Assembly: GCA_038748065.1 (NCBI GenBank)
Contig: JBCDJG010000029.1
Coordinates: forward strand, 1 to 61,205
DNA from: JBCDJG01 sp038748065
GTDB lineage: Bacteria > Pseudomonadota > Gammaproteobacteria > Pseudomonadales > Halieaceae
Length of the DNA stretch: 61,205 nucleotides
Direction of reading: 5' to 3'
Under the pieces are notes generated by a model. The model made no database searches and was not told where the DNA came from. It saw nothing but the letters and a program-made list of their open reading frames with translations. Below, piece after piece: positions 18,346-27,115 of the stretch. Made by a program: the position numbers and the translations under genes. Numbering within the stretch: the first letter of the stretch is position 1; the number at the start of each line of letters is the position of its first letter.

Positions 18346-18750
18346 GTGAAGACACTCCAGCTTGAAAAGCTCGTGCAACGTATCGACAACTCTTTTGGCG
18401 AAGAGCTGCCCTTCAGTCATGCTCGGCTGCAAACGCAAGAGCGCGATTTATTGAGTCGCGTTTTTGGCGATACCGGCTTCCAGCGGTTTTTACAGGATCA
18501 AGTGAGCCGCCAGGTCATCCGTGACTATACGGTGAATGCTCTGCGCATGGGCTATCTTACGGAAGATGACGTGAACGCCTTAGCCTGCTCTGTTGCGACG
18601 GTAGAGGGCCGCGCGTCAGTCTCTCTCCACATGCTGATGAGCGGCGTTGAGGAAGCACCGCTGCTGTGCCAGGAGGTCGCATCTGGCGGTTTGACGCAGC
18701 TTGAACCCAGCCCCGATTCGCCTCCTCATATCGAGATCGTGCCCAGCTGA
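18346..18750 (+). CDS. Unknown 134-aa protein downstream of the chemosensory operon
   Basis: I do not recognise a family. The protein is 134 aa, without a signal peptide, mostly helical (KTLQLEKLVQRIDNSFGEELPF at the start, then QVSRQVIRDYTVNALRMGYLTEDDVNAL), with a Pro/Ser-rich tail. The GTG start at 18346 is preceded by GTGGAGG at 18335-18341. It is 66 bp beyond the ChpC-like gene, so it may be the last gene of that operon. A hairpin-rich stretch follows it. Confidence 0.65.
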   Translation: MKTLQLEKLVQRIDNSFGEELPFSHARLQTQERDLLSRVFGDTGFQRFLQDQVSRQVIRDYTVNALRMGYLTEDDVNALACSVATVEGRASVSLHMLMSGVEEAPLLCQEVASGGLTQLEPSPDSPPHIEIVPS

Positions 18751-18758
18751 GCGAAGTA

Positions 18759-18830
18759 GGCCGCCGAAAAAATTTGGCGGCCGTTTCGAGCAAAAATCGG
18801 CCAATTTCTGTCCGGCCGAAAAAAATTGGC
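18759..18830 (+). repeat. Cluster of overlapping hairpins in an A-rich intergenic stretch
   Basis: A perfect 7-bp stem GGCCGCC (18759-18765) / GGCGGCC (18776-18782) is followed by two mutually exclusive stems: TCGGCC (18797-18802) / GGCCGA (18814-18819) and GCCAATTT (18800-18807) / AAATTGGC (18823-18830). A-runs and a run of seven C follow at 18831-18844. The first stem may terminate the upstream operon, although its 3' side lacks a T-run. The alternative stems resemble an attenuator, but no regulator is visible. Confidence 0.4.
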
Positions 18831-18880
18831 AAAAAAACCCCCCCTGTTTGCAATCGATCCCGATAGGCGACGTCCTTTCG

Positions 18881-18909
18881 TTGTCCGCGTCATGCCCCAA
18901 GCCTATAAA
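18881..18909 (+). promoter_or_regulatory. Candidate sigma70 promoter of the 110-aa gene
   Basis: TTGTCC at 18881-18886 and TATAAA at 18904-18909 are separated by 17 bp, 44 bp before the ATG at 18953. This gives the small gene a short leader that contains the AAGGGG ribosome-binding site at 18941-18946. Confidence 0.5.
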
Positions 18910-18952
18910 AAACGTGTTGGACAAAAAAACCACCGTTTTTAAGGGGAAAACC

Positions 18953-19285
18953 ATGCTAACCATCACACCAACAGCTGAAATTGATAACCCGCCCGAGGAT
19001 GGCCTGGAAGTGTTTGCCGTGATAGGCGGGCGCAAAGTCTACCTGCCCTCAGATGCAAACTATGTCATGCAGGACCGTCGCGGCCTTTGGTTTTACAGCA
19101 AGCGCAAACCGCGTCCTAAAGAGGGTGATTGGACACCGAACAAGACCAGCATCTCCTGCCGCAACGACCAGGGCTTTGTGCGGGCTCTGAAAACGGATAT
19201 TGAGTTGCCTTGGCTTGACACCTGTCAGCGCACCGTGAGAGTGCTCTCTGATGGCCGCAACGGCCGCCGCCTGGCGGTTGAGTGA
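18953..19285 (+). CDS. Unknown 110-aa protein
   Basis: I do not recognise a family. The 110-aa protein is soluble and rich in Arg/Lys and Asp. It begins MLTITPTAEIDNPPEDGLEV, with a central GGRKVYLPSDANYVMQDRRG and two cysteines (SCRND, DTCQR). The long upstream extension of the same frame covers the hairpin region and is rejected, because AAGGGG precedes ATG 18953 by 6 bp and a promoter lies just upstream. It is convergent with the next gene, 3 bp away. Confidence 0.65.
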   Translation: MLTITPTAEIDNPPEDGLEVFAVIGGRKVYLPSDANYVMQDRRGLWFYSKRKPRPKEGDWTPNKTSISCRNDQGFVRALKTDIELPWLDTCQRTVRVLSDGRNGRRLAVE

Positions 19286-19288
19286 GCG

Positions 19289-19813
19289 CTACTGGATACT
19301 GACGTGGCTGGGGTGTTTTGCGTATTCACTCCAGCTTTCCAGTTCCTCCGCGTGATCCACCAGTAAATCCAGTAAGTCCCTTTCCACGGAACGATAGGCG
19401 TCTTGCCAGACCTGCAGGTGAGCAATGATTGCGCAGCGCTCGCGAACCGGCATATTGCGCGGTAAATCGAAGGGGTCGAAGTACTCACTCATAAAGCCTT
19501 TGCTTAACACGGCAGAAACGACTTCGTCGTTTTTGCTGTCCTTCAACTCGCCCTCGAAACGCCGCAGGGGCATCAACAGCTTGTCGCGACTCGGAAACTC
19601 AGGGTCCGAGATGATGTTGTGCACCCATAGTGGCAGCTGACGTTGCAGTTTCTCGCGTAATTCGCCGTCAGATAACTTGCTTAATGCCACGCCTGCACTT
19701 TCAGGCGCGACCCGGCAGAGGGTCAGGTCGCTACGTGCTTTGTAGCCGTAGGCGTGAAACGCTGACATGCGAGCGCCGACGAGAGCAACGTGAGTGAGTT
19801 GAAAATCATACAT
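19289..19813 (-). CDS. Unknown 174-aa protein
   Basis: I do not recognise a family. The 174-aa protein has no signal peptide or membrane segment. It begins MYDFQLTHVALVGARMSAFHAYGYKARSD and is rich in charged helices towards the C-terminus (RERCAIIAHLQVWQDAYRSVERDLLDLLVDHAEELESW). It lies 5 bp downstream of the TonB-like gene on the same strand and is probably cotranscribed with it. Confidence 0.65.
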   Translation of the reverse strand: MYDFQLTHVALVGARMSAFHAYGYKARSDLTLCRVAPESAGVALSKLSDGELREKLQRQLPLWVHNIISDPEFPSRDKLLMPLRRFEGELKDSKNDEVVSAVLSKGFMSEYFDPFDLPRNMPVRERCAIIAHLQVWQDAYRSVERDLLDLLVDHAEELESWSEYAKHPSHVSIQ

Positions 19814-19818
19814 CTTGA

Positions 19819-21252
19819 TTACTCTTGTAAGATGAAAGCAATGGGTACGGGAACAATGAGGCGATCACCACCCTCGCCGTACTCAGCGACAGCAACGGGA
19901 TCAATCTCTGTGAGCGGCTTTCTCAGGGCGTTCCGGGCCGCACGCAGAGCTGCCTCGTCAAGGACTGAATGACCCGAAGAGCGAGCGACTGAGTAGTCCA
20001 GAAGCTCACCAGATCGGTTCATCGTTAGGTCTATTTCAAGCTTACCCTGCAGATTGCGTCGCACAGCCGCGCGCGGATAGCTGATATTGGCGTAGACCTT
20101 GCGCAGCAGCATATTGTTGAACTGCGCCAGCCGTTTTGAGTAAACCACCGCGTCCAGGGCGGCGATCGGATCTGGCTCTGCTTCAAGCTCTGCAAGGACC
20201 GGCGCGGGTTGCGCTAAGGCGACTTGTATCGGGTCGTTATCCGGCTGTTCGACCAGCAAAGGCTCTGACTCTGTCGGTGCTATCTCTGTGGCTTCGGTTT
20301 GCACGTCGGTAACCGTAGCGATGGCGATAGCGTCTACCAACTCCTGGCTGCCCTCGACCGACTCTTGGCTCTCCTCGACACGTTCTCGACTGCCATCCAC
20401 TCCGGCGTTATCGACCTCCGTTTGAGAACTCTCCAGAGAAACGCCAGCTGACTTAGCAGCGCTCTCTTCAATACTCTCATCGAGGATGCCCGCAGGGGCC
20501 GAATCTATAATGGTTACCGATGCGGCAATTAACTCCGCCTCGGGGCTTGGCTCAATGGCTGGTGCCAGTTCCAGCACTGGCTCGGGCTCCGCTTCGGGCT
20601 CAGGCTCAAACCACGCTTCTACCTCAGGCTCAAACCACGCTTCTACCTCTGCTACGCGCTGGTCGGTCAGGCTTGCCTGCTCGTAGCGGCTGAGTAAGGC
20701 TGCATCAATCTTGGCACTGCCAATCTGCTCACGAAAACTGGTTGTAGGGCCGCGCTCTCCTGACCACCCCATCATAAAGAAGTCTGCGGCGCCTCGTCCC
20801 TCCACAGCGGCCAGCTGTTGGCCGTTAAGCCACAGACGAGTATTTCCCTCCCGGCTCAGCTCAACTTCCAGAGAGTCCCCGGCGTAAAGGCTACCTTGCA
20901 CCGCGGCCATAACGTCTGCCGCCAGTGATTGCACATCTTCAGGCGCCGCCTTGCCGGATGCCAGCTCGCCCTGCAGCAACATGTTGCCTAGCAGGCTTCT
21001 GATACTCGTGCGCCTGGCGACGACCCGATATTCCATCACCCGTGGCGCATCTGCCAGCAGGTAGTCCTCAGGTGCGGGTTGGCTTTTATCAAAGTAGAGC
21101 GCACCCAGATAAATATCCCGCCCGGTATCCTGGTGCAGGGCAAGGCTCACTCGTCCCAATTCGGAATTCTTGTCGACGGTGAGAGCGAGACTCTGAAGGC
21201 CTCCCACTCCGAGGACCAGGGTCAGAACCCAGCCTGTAGCGGACTTTTTCAT
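19819..21252 (-). CDS. Chalcone-isomerase-like domain fused to a TonB C-terminal domain
   Basis: The 477-aa protein starts with a Sec-type signal or anchor (MKKSATGWVLTLVLGVGGLQ). The next ~200 residues look like the bacterial chalcone-isomerase-like fold: GALYFDK, VMEYRVVARRTSI, LWLNGQQL and a W-x-G-x-R/E-x-P type segment at MMGWSGERGP. A long acidic linker with many E/P/A pairs follows. The last ~105 residues match the TonB energy-transducer domain (NISYPRAAVRRNLQGKLEIDL, LDEAALRAARNALRKPL). ATG 21252 is preferred to an upstream start because it precedes the signal peptide. It may contact outer-membrane receptors from the periplasm; no exbB or exbD is nearby. The domain pairing is unusual to me. 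Confidence 0.7.
   Translation of the reverse strand: MKKSATGWVLTLVLGVGGLQSLALTVDKNSELGRVSLALHQDTGRDIYLGALYFDKSQPAPEDYLLADAPRVMEYRVVARRTSIRSLLGNMLLQGELASGKAAPEDVQSLAADVMAAVQGSLYAGDSLEVELSREGNTRLWLNGQQLAAVEGRGAADFFMMGWSGERGPTTSFREQIGSAKIDAALLSRYEQASLTDQRVAEVEAWFEPEVEAWFEPEPEAEPEPVLELAPAIEPSPEAELIAASVTIIDSAPAGILDESIEESAAKSAGVSLESSQTEVDNAGVDGSRERVEESQESVEGSQELVDAIAIATVTDVQTEATEIAPTESEPLLVEQPDNDPIQVALAQPAPVLAELEAEPDPIAALDAVVYSKRLAQFNNMLLRKVYANISYPRAAVRRNLQGKLEIDLTMNRSGELLDYSVARSSGHSVLDEAALRAARNALRKPLTEIDPVAVAEYGEGGDRLIVPVPIAFILQE
20602..20649 (-). repeat. Two tandem 24-bp units in the TonB-like linker
   Basis: A 24-bp unit is repeated exactly in tandem (20602-20625 and 20626-20649). It encodes the octapeptide repeat EVEAWFEP in the acidic linker. 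A copy-number change would keep frame and alter only linker length. Confidence 0.85.
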
Positions 21253-21401
21253 AATAGCTGATCGTTTTGCACAGCGGCGTTGTCGTTGTAGCCAGCATGG
21301 CAAACGCATGCTCTTAGCGACAAGCGAAAAGAGATGAAAAGTGCAGAAAAAGGTGCTGTTATTGGCGTTAGTTGAGGAGTGATAACCGAGAGCTATTTCA
21401 C

Positions 21402-21422
21402 GATATAGCTCCAAGCTATATC
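21402..21422. repeat. Perfect 9-bp inverted repeat with 3-base loop
   Basis: GATATAGCT (21402-21410) and AGCTATATC (21414-21422) flank CCA. It lies between the DUF456-type gene and the TonB-like gene, both on the minus strand, about 150 bp upstream of the latter's start. There is no T-run on either side, so an operator or transcript hairpin is more likely than a terminator. Confidence 0.5.
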
Positions 21423-21455
21423 AGTGGATCTCTGTTGCTACATGACCGATGTGGC

Positions 21456-21941
21456 TTACAGAAAGCGGACAAACAAGAAAATGCCGAGCATCGCGAAGGC
21501 TAGAGCCATCTTAACGGCTGTGCCAACGACCAGGCCAATTGTCGCGCCAACGCCGGCTCGTCCCGCTGCACGCAAGTCTTCGTGTTGTGTCAGTTCGCCC
21601 AACATAGCGCCTATAAAAGGACCGAGAATAATACCGGGCAGGCCAAAAAACAGCCCTACGATGGACCCCAGGGCAGCGCCGATAGCGGCTTTGGACGACG
21701 CACCAAAATGTTGGGCGCCCATGGCACTGGCGACAAAATCCGCAGCGTAGGCCAGTAAGCACATGACGCCGATAACCGTGAGCGTAACCGGGCCGACGTG
21801 CTGAAAATTCTCCGCCCATGCCGCCGTGAGGAAACCTGCGAATAGCAACGGCGGGCCGGGCATTGCCGGCAGCAACATGCCCGCGATGCCTGCGGCAACC
21901 AGCACGGTACCGAGGAGCCAGAGCGCTAAGACGGTTTCCAT
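21456..21941 (-). CDS. DUF456-family small membrane protein
   Basis: The 161-aa protein consists almost entirely of hydrophobic and glycine-rich segments. It contains LLPAMPGPPLLFAGFLTAAW and GLFFGLPGIILGPFIGAMLGEL, the repeated Gly/Pro-rich motifs of the DUF456 family. Four to five membrane helices are likely, in the inner membrane. The function is unknown. It is upstream of and in the same direction as the TonB-like gene but separated by about 200 bp that hold the inverted repeat. Confidence 0.8.
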   Translation of the reverse strand: METVLALWLLGTVLVAAGIAGMLLPAMPGPPLLFAGFLTAAWAENFQHVGPVTLTVIGVMCLLAYAADFVASAMGAQHFGASSKAAIGAALGSIVGLFFGLPGIILGPFIGAMLGELTQHEDLRAAGRAGVGATIGLVVGTAVKMALAFAMLGIFLFVRFL

Positions 21942-22034
21942 GAGTTACTATTTCGGCCCCTGTCGGGTGAATTAAGTGCGCAAAGAGAAAAGTAAAGTAA
22001 GCGCTCGGCATCTACAAGGCCTGCCCAATGCGCA

Positions 22035-22482
22035 TTGGCATACACAGTCCGGATCGCCGGCGAAACCTCAGAAACCGACGGCGTTATTGACAACGTAACG
22101 CGAGGCGACGACACCGCCGGTGGCAGCGAAACGGACATGATTCGCGCGAAGCTCCTGCTCAAACTGAGTGCGCTGCCCGACTTCGAGTTGATGGCCTCTT
22201 ACACGGATGACGACCGCGTCTTCGGTCAATGCCTCAACCGCGATAAAGCACCAAGCGACTTTTTTCTACAGGAACAGGCCATCGATGGCGCTAATATAGC
22301 TGGCGTCGACGGTACGGTGGACTACGATCAGTTTCTGCCAAAGCTGGGCGCTAGCTACCATATTGCCGAGGAACAAACCGTCAGCGCATTTGTGCAGCGA
22401 GGCTACCCCTACCGATGGCGGTGCACTGGCGCGCTTCGGCGAGTCTCAAAACTTTGGCATTAACCTGGAGGCAAACCTTTAG
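22035..22482 (+). pseudogene. TonB-dependent receptor remnant
   Basis: The sequence encodes the middle of a TonB-dependent receptor barrel (GGSETDMIRAKLLLKLSALPDFELMASYTDDDR, then YDQFLPKLGASYHIAEEQTVSAFVQRGY). At about 22410 the frame is broken. The C-terminal strand GINLEANL and its TAG stop at 22480-22482 are found in another frame. The signal peptide, plug and most of the barrel are missing, so at least a 5' loss and an internal deletion have occurred. It stands just upstream of an intact FecI-FecR-receptor cassette and could be the residue of an older receptor from the same locus. Confidence 0.75.
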
Positions 22483-22641
22483 TAATGATCGCTAACGATA
22501 ACGGGCGTTCTTCAGGACCCTGAGGCGCGCAGTTGTCGGGATTTAAGCGATAGGCTAGGATATTGAGAATAGTTCTTAGTCGCATCAATCCGTGCCACCG
22601 CAAATCCAGTATCGACAACCTCCCGCCAGTTCACTGGATTC

Positions 22642-23247
22642 ATGGGCACATTTGCCATGAGTCGAGACGGACCAAAATCCACGCCACCTGAAGACATCCC
22701 GGCTTCCAGTGATTCCCACAGTTCTCTGAGCGTGGAGCGCGAAATGCTGGCGAATCTATACATAGACTTTGCTCCGATATTGGCGAAATCCTTGCGCAGG
22801 GCCTTCGGTAACGGCCCACCCGACCCAGAGGACGCTGCACAGCAGGCGTTCGAGCGTGTGCTTGAACGTACCGACCTCGCCGCGATCCGTGATCTCAAGG
22901 CCTTTCTTTGGGGTACCGCCAGAAACTTTATGCTTTCGGGGAGCCGCAGCGCAGCTACGGCTTTCAAATACCAGCGCGATGTCACCGCGAAATTTTATTC
23001 CCATCAAAGTTACGGAATCGACCCGCAAAGAGTCATTAATGCAAGGGAGCACGTTGCGCAAATTAATGCCGCGCTGGAGAGAATGCCGGAAAGAAGACGT
23101 CGCGCGTTTTATCTGAGGCGTGTTGAGGGTCTGGCGATTCGTGAAGTAGCACAGCGGCTTGGCATCAGCCCGGCGGCGACAAGTAAGCACATCGCGGCAG
23201 CAAGCGCGGAGTTGGATATCCTGCTGACAAATGACTATGAGAAATAG
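22642..23247 (+). CDS. FecI-type ECF sigma factor
   Basis: The 201-aa protein has the two ECF sigma domains: region 2 at about residues 35-105 (PDPEDAAQQAFERVLER, LKAFLWGTARNFML) and region 4 at about 138-190 (ALERMPERRRRAFYLRRVEGLAIREVAQRLGIS). The C-terminal gene neighbours are FecR and a transducing TonB-dependent receptor, so it is expected to drive that receptor gene when a ligand is sensed at the cell surface. It overlaps fecR by 17 bp. No strong ribosome-binding site is visible; ATG 22657 is an alternative start. Confidence 0.9.
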   Translation: MGTFAMSRDGPKSTPPEDIPASSDSHSSLSVEREMLANLYIDFAPILAKSLRRAFGNGPPDPEDAAQQAFERVLERTDLAAIRDLKAFLWGTARNFMLSGSRSAATAFKYQRDVTAKFYSHQSYGIDPQRVINAREHVAQINAALERMPERRRRAFYLRRVEGLAIREVAQRLGISPAATSKHIAAASAELDILLTNDYEK

Positions 23248-24322
23248 CTTGGGTATAGCCAGAGAGCGCGACGATAGCCGACGCATCGCGCAAAGGGCGC
23301 ATTGGTTTCGTGAGCGTCTGTCTCAACCTGATTTGACAGCCGGTGAACGCCAGGAGTTCGAAGAATGGCTCCGTGCCGACTATCGCCATGCGTTGGCATT
23401 TGAAAGAGCGACCTTGGTGTGGGACGCCCTGGGAGACATGTCCGCGGGGGACTTCAGCGCTGAGGTACGACATGAATCAAGACCAGTAAGCAGTCGCCTA
23501 TGCGATCTCCGCTATCTTTGGTCGACCTATGTGCGCGATGTACCCGGCACCGCTGCTCTATGGTTTGGTGTGGTGTTTTTGATGGCTGTCGCTTTTTCCT
23601 CTCAATCGATGAGGAAGGATGGCTTTAAAGAAGGATATCAACGAGTAAGCTACGCAACGCCCGTGGGCGAGTCGGAGCTTGTGTCACTGCGCGATGGCTC
23701 TTTGTTAACGCTCGGACCCGATACCTCGGTTGACGTTGTTTTCAATCAGCGCGTTCGAGATGTTCACCTGCAACGCGGCGTTGTGTTTCTTGATGTGGCC
23801 TCGGATAAGTCCAGGCCCCTTAGAGCCATGGCTGGCGCACTTCAGGTGCGTGCATTGGGCACCATGTTCTCTGTAAAGCTTGCCTCGGGCATCTCGAGAG
23901 TTAGTGTCGCTGAGGGTGTCGTCAGCGTCTCCTACCCCATGGTAATAGCGGGCAAGCCAGGTACTGGCAGACGTGTGCAAAGGATCACCAAGGGCGAGCA
24001 GATCGCGGCGCTCCACGCCGAGGGCCTGCAAGACGTCGAGATGGTTCGCCCGGAATGGGTGGGCGCCTGGCGCGATAGGAAGCTGGACTATTTCCGGGCT
24101 ACGGTTGCCGAGTTGGTAGATGACCTGGGACGAATATCGACTCTGGAGGTATCTGTAGAGGACCCTGAGGGTTTGCTCGATCAGGAAACATTCACCGCCT
24201 ATTTTGATGCGAGCGATGTGAAGGCACTGGTAAGAAAGCTGCCGGCGGTGCTACCCGTTGAAGTGCAAGAAAAAGCCAACGGGGCGCTTATCATTCGTCC
24301 CGGTGAAGCTGCAAAAATCTAA
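23231..24322 (+). CDS. FecR-family anti-sigma regulator
   Basis: This 363-aa membrane regulator is expected to hold the FecI-type sigma factor and to receive the signal from the receptor's periplasmic domain. The N-terminal cytoplasmic region (22-67, AHWFRERLSQPDLTAGERQEFEEWL) is of the type found in FecR proteins. One membrane segment lies at 106-124. The periplasmic FecR domain follows (LGPDTSVDVVFNQRVRDVHLQRGVVFLDVA, VRALGTMFSVKL). The last ~80 residues resemble an STN/secretin-type module (FTAYFDASDVKALVRKLPAVLPVEV). The start overlaps the end of the sigma gene, implying coupled synthesis. Confidence 0.9.
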   Translation: MTMRNSLGIARERDDSRRIAQRAHWFRERLSQPDLTAGERQEFEEWLRADYRHALAFERATLVWDALGDMSAGDFSAEVRHESRPVSSRLCDLRYLWSTYVRDVPGTAALWFGVVFLMAVAFSSQSMRKDGFKEGYQRVSYATPVGESELVSLRDGSLLTLGPDTSVDVVFNQRVRDVHLQRGVVFLDVASDKSRPLRAMAGALQVRALGTMFSVKLASGISRVSVAEGVVSVSYPMVIAGKPGTGRRVQRITKGEQIAALHAEGLQDVEMVRPEWVGAWRDRKLDYFRATVAELVDDLGRISTLEVSVEDPEGLLDQETFTAYFDASDVKALVRKLPAVLPVEVQEKANGALIIRPGEAAKI

Positions 24323-24422
24323 CAATCAGTGATATTGGGTTAACAAAACCTGAACCAAAGCAACTATCTATAAATCTCTTCCCTCACTCGAAGGGGTTGT
24401 TTGTCAATCGCAAGGAGATGCA

Positions 24423-27035
24423 ATGACGGTTGCTCGCAGTAGACTGCAGGTTGTTCGGGTGGTGTTCACGCTTTTTTTTATGTTCTCGCCGCTTGTAGGC
24501 CACACAACAGACATAGACCCTGCAACTAAAACACTGAATATTGAGAGTACAAATCTCCGTACCAGTCTTCGCATCATTGCTGCTGAATATGACATTAACG
24601 TGCTGTTCGCAGACAGCCTGGTTGAGGGCTTGCGAGCGCCACCTATCGCCGGCGTACTTACCGTCGAACAGGCTATACAGGCCGCGCTAAAAGAATCGGG
24701 ACTGCTCCTGAACTCCAACGGCAGTGGTAATTTTGTCGTCATTGCTGCGGAAAGCCCATCGCCGCAAGAGCCTGATGAAAGGGCGGAGAGTCGAACTCCA
24801 GCTGGGCGTATTGAAGAAGTCGTCGTCAAGGGGACCAAGGTCCCGCGATTGCTGCAGAACACCGTAACCAGTGTGGCTGTTTGGGACGCCGAGAACATTG
24901 ATAAGCAGAACTTTGTGACGCTGGCCGACATCCTCAACCAAACCGCCAACGTCTCCACATCAAACAATGAAAGCATCATCACGATACGCGGGCTAAGAAA
25001 CGAGGGGGCGGGCAGTTTCGAAAATACCAGCAATGTTACCGCCGTTTATGTCGACGGCGTATTTTTGCCCAACGCCGTATTTGGGTCCGGCGCATTAAAT
25101 CTATGGGACGTTGACTCTGCCGAGGTTTTCCGGGGTCCTCAATCAACTGTGCAGGGGCGTAACGCGCTGGCCGGTGCCGTCGTCATGAACACGAAAGATC
25201 CGGGTGACACGTTCTCCGTGGATGCTCAGGCGCAGGTCGCAGACTATGACACCTGGCGCCTGTCCGCTGCTGCGACTCTGCCAGTCACTAAGACTTTTAG
25301 CCTGAGATTTGCCGTAGATGACACCAGCACTGACGGATACATCACCAACCCAACCCTCGACACCGACGCCTCAGACCGTAGTGAGGCGACGACAATCCGT
25401 GGTAAAGCGCGCTGGCAGCCGACCAACACGCTGGATATCAAAATCAGTTATACCGATATTGATAGCTTTCGAGGCGATGGTCGTATCGTGGCTAATCGCT
25501 TCCCATCAGACCGCGTCACGTTCGAAAACATACAAAGCCGAACGGGCATCGACGCCAGCATCACTTCATTGAACATCGATTATGCGCTCAGTGATATCTG
25601 GGCGCTGAATTCGGTCACCGCGTATAACGACTCGACGTCCAAGCTGTTTCTAGACACGACCAATGACGAAAGCGGTGACACAAGTGTCCTCGATGCGAAT
25701 ACCAATGACAAAATCTGGAGCCAGGAGCTGCGCGCAAGCTTTCAAGCTCAACGCACCAGGGGCGTGTTCGGCGCCTATTTTTATGACCAAACCAGCGATA
25801 CTGACTCCGAATCACAGGTGATTTTAAACACCGACCTGGTCTTGCCAGATCCCGAGACCTTCGCCTCAATTTTTTTTGGAACAGGAAACCCATCCCCCGA
25901 TCAGGTTGCCCAAGGTGCAGCCATTCGAGATCGCGTAGTAGATACACTGCCCTCTTTTCCTTTGACTTTTGATAGAGCCAGTGATCTTGAAATCCGGAAT
26001 TGGGCGATTTTTGGGGAGGTCGATATTGATTTAAGCGATCGTTGGAGCGCAACCCTGGGTTTGCGATATGACAGCGAGAGCGTTGACCAGAACATTTCGG
26101 ATGCCAACCTCATACCACCGATAGAAACAGGCGACGGACTTGTCGATGCAGTAGTGTCTGTGCTGATCAATCAGTTTAGCGAAGTGCTCGCCGTCGAAAA
26201 CGTCGATAATGATTTCGATGTGTGGCTGCCGAAGGCGGTGTTGACCTATGCCTGGGCAGATAAGCTAGCGGCGTCCGTCAGCTATCAGCGTGGCTATAGA
26301 GCCGGGGGCCTATCGACCAATTTATTTCGCGCTGCGCTGGCACCGCCGGGCTCCTCTCAGAACGACCTGGAATCCCTCGGCATCGTTAATCGCTACGACG
26401 AGGAGTACACGCACAACTATGAACTTGCTTTCCGTTCCCGTTTGCTTGACGACACGCTGCAACTCAACGCAAACCTCTACTTTATTGACTACAAGGACCA
26501 ACAAATTCGTGTGCAGCTCTCCCCGAATCCATTGGACGCACTAACCGCAAATGTTGGCTCTTCCGAGATGTACGGTTTCGAGTTTGATGCAGCCTGGACG
26601 GTCAGTGAACGCCTGCTGGTCGGCGCAAACATTGGCTTCGCTGAAACGGAGTTCACAGACGGCGTTGGCGTGCTGGAAGAGGTGGTTGAGGGTAGCGAGG
26701 ACCTCACTGGCCTCGAGTTCAGCTTCGCGCCCCGTTGGACGGGCGGTGCCTTTGCGCGTTATCAATGGGCATCCGGGTGGTTCCTGAATGGTCGATTGCG
26801 ATACACCGATGAGAGCTTTTCGATGCCGGACAATAGTCCGCTCGCGGTCAACGACCCTTACACCGTGGCTGACTTTATCGCGGGCTACGAGGCTGACTGG
26901 TGGCGGGCTGAGGCCTTCGTCAATAACGCCTTCGATGAAGAGTACCTGACACTGAACAATGGGCCAGATGATGCGGCCTCCAGTGTAGCTGGCGCCCCGC
27001 GCGTAGTGGGCGGTAGGATCGTTCTCAGCCTGTAG
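24423..27035 (+). CDS. TonB-dependent outer-membrane receptor with N-terminal STN signalling domain
   Basis: The 870-aa product has a signal peptide (1-28) and an STN domain (about 33-108, LNIESTNLRTSLRIIAAEYDINVLFADSLVEG). A TonB box-like EEVVVKG is followed by the plug (about 140-260) and a 22-strand-type barrel to the end. The barrel includes the family motif SVSYQRGYRAGG and a TonB-receptor C-terminus ending VVGGRIVLSL, without the usual terminal aromatic residue. The STN domain and the adjacent FecI/FecR genes mark it as a transducing receptor. The ligand cannot be told from sequence; a siderophore or other iron complex is the usual case. AAGGAGA precedes the start at 24413-24419. Confidence 0.93.
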   Translation: MTVARSRLQVVRVVFTLFFMFSPLVGHTTDIDPATKTLNIESTNLRTSLRIIAAEYDINVLFADSLVEGLRAPPIAGVLTVEQAIQAALKESGLLLNSNGSGNFVVIAAESPSPQEPDERAESRTPAGRIEEVVVKGTKVPRLLQNTVTSVAVWDAENIDKQNFVTLADILNQTANVSTSNNESIITIRGLRNEGAGSFENTSNVTAVYVDGVFLPNAVFGSGALNLWDVDSAEVFRGPQSTVQGRNALAGAVVMNTKDPGDTFSVDAQAQVADYDTWRLSAAATLPVTKTFSLRFAVDDTSTDGYITNPTLDTDASDRSEATTIRGKARWQPTNTLDIKISYTDIDSFRGDGRIVANRFPSDRVTFENIQSRTGIDASITSLNIDYALSDIWALNSVTAYNDSTSKLFLDTTNDESGDTSVLDANTNDKIWSQELRASFQAQRTRGVFGAYFYDQTSDTDSESQVILNTDLVLPDPETFASIFFGTGNPSPDQVAQGAAIRDRVVDTLPSFPLTFDRASDLEIRNWAIFGEVDIDLSDRWSATLGLRYDSESVDQNISDANLIPPIETGDGLVDAVVSVLINQFSEVLAVENVDNDFDVWLPKAVLTYAWADKLAASVSYQRGYRAGGLSTNLFRAALAPPGSSQNDLESLGIVNRYDEEYTHNYELAFRSRLLDDTLQLNANLYFIDYKDQQIRVQLSPNPLDALTANVGSSEMYGFEFDAAWTVSERLLVGANIGFAETEFTDGVGVLEEVVEGSEDLTGLEFSFAPRWTGGAFARYQWASGWFLNGRLRYTDESFSMPDNSPLAVNDPYTVADFIAGYEADWWRAEAFVNNAFDEEYLTLNNGPDDAASSVAGAPRVVGGRIVLSL

Positions 27036-27115
27036 ACTATGCAGCGACAATTAGCGTAATGGCAGTAGTACGGCTTTGTTAGAAGAACTCACACTTGCTG
27101 ACGGTGCCTAGGTAG

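Noticed and set aside
18701..18952. N-terminal extension of the 110-aa protein
   Set aside because: It would translate the hairpin region and the preceding gene's end; a promoter and ribosome-binding site support the later ATG.
24361..24410. Possible riboswitch or attenuator before the TonB-dependent receptor
   Set aside because: Only a short CCCT/AGGG stem is present and nothing resembles a known aptamer; regulation by the adjacent sigma factor is a better explanation.
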